Below, piece by piece: positions 5,454 to 6,836 of a DNA stretch of 6,836 nucleotides. The stretch comes from Anaerolineae bacterium (GTDB taxonomy: Bacteria; Chloroflexota; Anaerolineae; Aggregatilineales; Phototrophicaceae), in NCBI GenBank assembly GCA_020848855.1, contig JADLHH010000119.1:1-6836 (forward strand). Direction: 5' to 3'. Each line of letters begins with the position of its first letter. The first letter of the stretch is position 1. Below the pieces are notes generated by a model, which saw nothing but the letters and a program-made list of their open reading frames with translations, was not told the origin of the DNA and did no database searches. Made by a program: the position numbers and the translations under genes.

Positions 5454-6767
5454 ATGACCAAGATTACGATCATCGGCGCCGGAAGCGCTGTTTTCGCCTA
5501 CGAAGTGATGCGTGACGTGTTAGTGACACCTCATCTGGATGAGGGCACATTTGCGCTGGTGGATATCGACACCCGCAGGCTCGAACTCGCGCACCAGATC
5601 GCCGAGAAGCTGATTGTCACCACCGGGCGGCGCTGGAACGTCGAAGCCTCAACCGAGCGGACAGACGTGCTCGCCGGGACGGACTATCTGATTAACTGCA
5701 TCGAAGTCGCAGGACTGGCAAACGTCCGCCATGATTTCGACATCCCAATGAAGTACGGTGTGAACCAGTGTATCGGCGATACGATTGGACCGGGCGGCAT
5801 CTTCAAGGCGCTGCGCACGCTTCCTGTCTGGATTGACATTCTGCGCGATACCGAACGGCTTGCACCAGACGCCCTCGTCATGAACTTCACCAACCCCATG
5901 TCGATCACCTGTCTGACGGGCGTGCGCGCCTCGAATCTGCCGATTGTCGGGCTGTGTCACTCGATCCCACATACTGCTGAAACACTCGCCGGGTATCTTG
6001 GCGTTCCGGTAAGCGAACTCAAGTACCGCGCTGCCGGAGTCAATCATCTGTCGTGGCTGGTTCAGCTCACACATCAGGGCGAGGATATGTATCCTCGCCT
6101 GCGCGAACTCATGCGCAACCCGGCGATCTACGAGCAGGACCCGGTGCGCTTCGAGATGATGCTGCATCTTGGCGCATTCGTCACCGAAAGCAGCGGGCAT
6201 ACGTCCGAATACACCGCCTACTTCCGCAAACGCCCCGATCTGGTCGCGAAATACATGCGTCCTGGCTATCGCGGTGAGACAGGCTTCTACGCCAACAACT
6301 GGCCCCGCTGGCGCGAAGAATCGGATGAATGGATCAGCAAGATGATTTCAGGCGAAGAACCGCTGGAACTCGAACGCGGCGTCGAATATGCTTCGTACAT
6401 CGTCCACGCCATCGAAACGGATACACCAACGATGATTTACGGCAACGTGCCAAACACTGGATTAGTCACCAACCTGCCGCAGGCTGGCATTATCGAAACG
6501 GTCTGCCTGGTCAACCGTGACGGCATCCAGCCAACCTATTTCGGCGCGCTGCCGCCCCAACTTGCCGCGCTCGATCAGGCGCATATGGCGCTTCACGACC
6601 TCGTTGCAAAAGCGGTGCTGGAACAGGATCGGCAGGCTGCATTCCACGCCCTGCTGCTCGACCCACTGACGGCGGCAGTCTGCTCGCCTGCCGAAATCCG
6701 CCAGATGTTTGACGAAATGGCATTCACCGAAGCGGCGTATTTACCCAACTGGATGCAGGAAAGGTAA
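5454..6767 (+). CDS. Glycoside hydrolase family 4, alpha-galactosidase/alpha-glucosidase type
   Basis: A 437-residue cytosolic GH4 enzyme. The family cleaves glycosides by an unusual NAD+- and divalent-metal-dependent mechanism (transient oxidation at C3, then elimination). Visible are the Rossmann start ITIIGAGSAVFA (4-15), LVDIDTRRLE with Asp37 and Asp39 for NAD, GDTIGPGGIFKALRT (108-122), NFTNP (144-148), CHS at 168-170 with metal ligand Cys168, and AGVNH with metal ligand His198. Further on come FVTESSGHTSEY and NVPNTGLVTNLP. C-H-S is typical of members acting on non-phosphorylated alpha-glycosides (MelA, AglA); phospho-alpha- and phospho-beta-glucosidases usually have C-D and C-N, and alpha-glucuronidases C-H-G. 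This agrees with ABC import. GGA ends 7 bases before the ATG; the 90-base gap upstream holds a hairpin. Sugar specificity (galactose, glucose or other) is open. Confidence 0.93.
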   Translation: MTKITIIGAGSAVFAYEVMRDVLVTPHLDEGTFALVDIDTRRLELAHQIAEKLIVTTGRRWNVEASTERTDVLAGTDYLINCIEVAGLANVRHDFDIPMKYGVNQCIGDTIGPGGIFKALRTLPVWIDILRDTERLAPDALVMNFTNPMSITCLTGVRASNLPIVGLCHSIPHTAETLAGYLGVPVSELKYRAAGVNHLSWLVQLTHQGEDMYPRLRELMRNPAIYEQDPVRFEMMLHLGAFVTESSGHTSEYTAYFRKRPDLVAKYMRPGYRGETGFYANNWPRWREESDEWISKMISGEEPLELERGVEYASYIVHAIETDTPTMIYGNVPNTGLVTNLPQAGIIETVCLVNRDGIQPTYFGALPPQLAALDQAHMALHDLVAKAVLEQDRQAAFHALLLDPLTAAVCSPAEIRQMFDEMAFTEAAYLPNWMQER

Positions 6768-6773
6768 GCGGTG

Positions 6774-6836
6774 GTGAACGACATCCTGCTGAGCCAGTTC
6801 ACACCTGTATCCAGGCTGGTCGTGAAATCGACCGAG
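6774..6836 (+). CDS. Start of the next operon gene, possibly an amidohydrolase (3' end cut)
   Basis: From GTG 6774 (GTG 6771 is an in-frame alternative) the frame stays open for 21 codons to the window end and reads MNDILLSQFTPVSRLVVKSTE. AGGAAAGG (6757-6764), inside the end of the GH4 gene, lies 9 bases before GTG 6774, a good ribosome binding site, and the gap to the GH4 stop is only 6 bases, so it should be cotranscribed. The pattern (LL-x-x-F-x-P-x-S-x-LVV) recalls the N-terminus of amidohydrolase-2-type metal-dependent hydrolases, which precedes their first metal-binding H-x-H motif. That match is from memory of the family and only 21 residues are available, so the product is tentative; that it is a gene is more secure. 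Confidence 0.55.
   Translation, partial: MNDILLSQFTPVSRLVVKSTE

Noticed and set aside
1..6836. CRISPR arrays, tRNA or rRNA genes, insertion sequences
   Set aside because: No regularly spaced direct repeats, cloverleaf-like segments, rRNA motifs or transposase fragments were seen; nearly all of the window is explained by metabolic genes.

Overview
The window is one catabolic gene block, all on the + strand, from a bacterium of moderately high GC content. It resembles carbohydrate-use loci of free-living Chloroflexota (Anaerolineae-like). That assignment rests on the feel of the protein families and gene order only; there is no rRNA or marker gene to confirm it.

Layout. Positions 1-948 hold an aldo/keto reductase whose first roughly 15-20 codons lie outside the window. 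A 252-base intergenic region (949-1200) follows. It carries a near-consensus sigma-70 promoter and two 18-bp inverted repeats of the form TGAAA-N8-TTTCA, whose centres are exactly 30 bp apart just after the predicted transcription start. This looks like the control point of the operon that follows: a GlmS-like SIS-domain sugar-phosphate enzyme without the glutaminase domain (1201-2238), a sugar ABC transporter made of a family 1 solute-binding protein (2320-3594) and two permeases of MalF and MalG type (3616-4503, 4515-5363), then a glycoside hydrolase family 4 enzyme (5454-6767), and the first 21 codons of another gene, possibly an amidohydrolase (6774 to the window end). No transporter ATPase and no regulator gene are present.

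How it may work together. The binding protein captures a glycoside or short oligosaccharide outside the cell and the two permeases import it, powered by an ATPase encoded elsewhere. The GH4 enzyme has the C-H-S motif of the subgroup that cleaves non-phosphorylated alpha-glycosides (alpha-galactosidase/alpha-glucosidase type), which fits ABC rather than PTS import. The SIS protein keeps the Glu and His used in GlmS isomerase chemistry but has Ala where GlmS has its Schiff-base Lys. It may therefore be a deaminase, deglycase or isomerase on an amino-sugar-like phosphate rather than a synthase. The substrate cannot be fixed from sequence alone.

Most worth a second look: the paired operators, the missing Lys in the SIS enzyme, the possible alternative RNA folding between the last permease and GH4 genes (5338-5412), and the locus as a possible pathway for an amine-bearing alpha-glycoside. 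The individual families are well known; any novelty would lie in the combination and its control.
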